Positions 23,821-25,136 of a stretch of DNA of 25,136 bases are shown one piece after another (the first letter of the stretch is position 1; every line of letters starts with the position of its first letter). The stretch is taken from the NCBI GenBank assembly GCA_947165335.1, contig CAMVAB010000006.1, positions 1 through 25,136 of the forward strand, in the 5' to 3' direction. Under the pieces are notes generated by a model that saw only the letters and a list, made by a program, of their open reading frames with translations, had not been told where the DNA came from and made no database searches. The translations under genes were made by a program, and so were the position numbers. The DNA is from an uncultured Pseudomonadota bacterium (GTDB lineage Bacteria; Pseudomonadota; Alphaproteobacteria; Rs-D84).

Positions 23821-23849
23821 TTGCTCTTCAACCAATAATTTTTTATTAT
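23821..23849 (+). promoter_or_regulatory. putative pyrG promoter
   Basis: TTGCTC (23821-23826), a 17-nt spacer and TATTAT (23844-23849) lie 25 nt before ATG 23875, in the 79-bp gap shared with divergent comEC. Confidence 0.45.
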
Positions 23850-23874
23850 AAATTCACATAAGGAGAAAACACTT

Positions 23875-25136
23875 ATGTCGAGATATATTTTTGTCACAGG
23901 TGGGGTTGTATCAAGTTTAGGCAAGGGCGTTTCAGCGGCATCGTTGGGCGCCCTTCTTCAATCCCGTGGTTATACTGTCCACAGCCGTAAATTTGATCCA
24001 TATTTAAACATAGATCCTGGTACCATGTCGCCACTGCAACATGGTGAAGTTTATGTTACAAATGATGGTCATGAAACAGATTTAGATTTAGGCTACTATG
24101 AAAGATTTTTGGGTGTTAAATTATCCAGAAACGATTCGGTTTCGGGCGGTCGTATTTATTGGGATGTGTTGAACGCAGAAAGACGCGGTGAATATTTGGG
24201 TGGAACTGTTCAAATGATTCCGCATGTGTCCAATAAAATTAAAGAATATATTGGTGCACCAACAAATACCGATTTTGTTATTTGTGAAATAGGTGGAACT
24301 GTTGGTGATATTGAACAGAAAATCTTTCTTGAATCTATACGTCAATTTGCAAATGATGTTGGACGCAGAAATGTAATGTTTGCACATCTGGCATTGGCGC
24401 CTTATTTGGAACAGAGTGGTGAATTAAAAACAAAACCAACACAAATGTCTGTTCGCAGATTATTGGAAAACGGTATTCAGGCAGATATTTTGTTTGTTCG
24501 TTCCCCGCGTATGTTGACCGAAGAAGAACGTGCAAAGATCGGTATGTTCTGTAATTTACCTGCAAAAAATGTTATTACCAGTATGAATGTTGATAACATT
24601 TATAAAATACCGCTTGTATATGATTCCCAGCATGTATTTGATATAATGGCAGAACATTTTGGTTTACCAAATGCAGCTGGTGATATGTCGGCTTTCAAAA
24701 AAATAGAACATTATTTGGAAAACGATTTGCCAACCTGCACAATAGGGGTCGTTGGAAAATATTTTGATATTGCTGATGCATACAAATCTTTGAACGAAGC
24801 ATTGTTCCATGCCGCCGTTCAAAATAATGTGCATTTAAAAATCAAAAAAATAAATGCAGAACATTTTACACCCGAAGATTGTGCGGATGTTGATGGTATT
24901 TTAATACCTGGTGGATTTGGAACACGTGGTGTCGAAGGTAAAATAGCGGCCGCGCAATATGCGCGTGAAAACAATATTCCGTTTATGGGTATTTGTTTGG
25001 GTATGCAGGTTGCAGTTATTGAATTTATGCGTAATGTTGTTGGCGATAAAAACGCGAATTCGACTGAATTTGCAAAAAATTGTACGCCTGTGATTTATAT
25101 TATGAAAGATTGTGATAAAGAAAATATGGGTGGAAC
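23875..25136 (+). CDS. pyrG: CTP synthase, partial (3' end beyond right edge)
   Basis: There are 420 codons before the window ends, against about 540 for the full enzyme. AAGGAG lies 9 nt before ATG 23875. The enzyme makes CTP from UTP, ATP and glutamine. The synthetase domain shows YIFVTGGVVSSLGKGVSAA (P-loop), KFDPYLNIDPGTMSPLQHGE, ETDLDLGYYERF and CEIGGTVGDIE. The glutamine amidotransferase domain shows LIPGGFGTRG and the nucleophile elbow GICLGMQ (catalytic Cys). The His/Glu of the triad lie beyond the edge. It is an essential housekeeping gene. Confidence 0.97.
   Translation, partial: MSRYIFVTGGVVSSLGKGVSAASLGALLQSRGYTVHSRKFDPYLNIDPGTMSPLQHGEVYVTNDGHETDLDLGYYERFLGVKLSRNDSVSGGRIYWDVLNAERRGEYLGGTVQMIPHVSNKIKEYIGAPTNTDFVICEIGGTVGDIEQKIFLESIRQFANDVGRRNVMFAHLALAPYLEQSGELKTKPTQMSVRRLLENGIQADILFVRSPRMLTEEERAKIGMFCNLPAKNVITSMNVDNIYKIPLVYDSQHVFDIMAEHFGLPNAAGDMSAFKKIEHYLENDLPTCTIGVVGKYFDIADAYKSLNEALFHAAVQNNVHLKIKKINAEHFTPEDCADVDGILIPGGFGTRGVEGKIAAAQYARENNIPFMGICLGMQVAVIEFMRNVVGDKNANSTEFAKNCTPVIYIMKDCDKENMGG

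Noticed and set aside
21837..23924. Longer ComEC start at 23924
   Set aside because: It would overlap the pyrG coding region by about 50 bp and add a non-membrane, non-family N-terminus.

Overview
The window reads as AT-rich chromosome of an alphaproteobacterium, most likely an uncultured host- or gut-associated lineage. The grounds are a DUF3768 protein (largely alphaproteobacterial), an alphaproteobacterial-style ComEC, RmuC, PyrG, Def-Fmt and TruA genes, low G+C by eye, and a Cys-rich plus beta-helix autotransporter of a style I associate with uncultured gut Alphaproteobacteria. Genes use normal stops, including TGA. The taxon is inference; there is no rRNA here.

Layout. (1) Positions 1-764, minus: an edge-truncated protein-kinase-fold gene. 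(2) Positions 952-1025: tRNA-Gln(UUG). Its 3' end is the left copy of a 19-bp direct repeat (1008-1026) whose second copy lies at 11741-11759. These repeats bound a 10.7-kb integrated element not named by any single gene call. (3) Inside the element, left to right: a tyrosine integrase beside the tRNA; a small winged-helix-like regulator divergent from three unrecognised small genes, two of which look like diverged paralogues; a HUH-type replication initiator preceded by stem-loops that could be its origin; a minus-strand operon of a SAM-like integrase-N-domain protein, a DUF3768 protein and a 46-aa protein, with a perfect 14-bp palindrome on its -10; and a 1499-aa autotransporter with ankyrin repeats, a Cys-rich region, a beta-helix and a C-terminal barrel. 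The autotransporter has a ~235-nt structured leader ending in an intrinsic terminator just before its ribosome binding site, with mutually exclusive pairings that suggest transcription attenuation.

(4) Right of the element: the displaced tRNA terminator, then a marR-tolC-adaptor-RND efflux operon. The adaptor is unusually short, and the pump lacks the canonical proton-relay Asp/Asp/Lys. (5) A lipoprotein and a HAD phosphatase under a strong promoter. (6) rmuC on minus; then def, fmt, a 53-aa four-cysteine protein and truA as a tight plus-strand operon; comEC converges on truA; pyrG diverges from comEC and runs off the right edge.

Reading of the whole: a plasmid-like integrative element (integrase, HUH Rep and small regulators, with no capsid or conjugation genes seen) has used tRNA-Gln as its attachment site and carries a switchable surface adhesin into an otherwise ordinary housekeeping and efflux neighbourhood. 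All homology statements come from reading motifs by eye; no database search was run.
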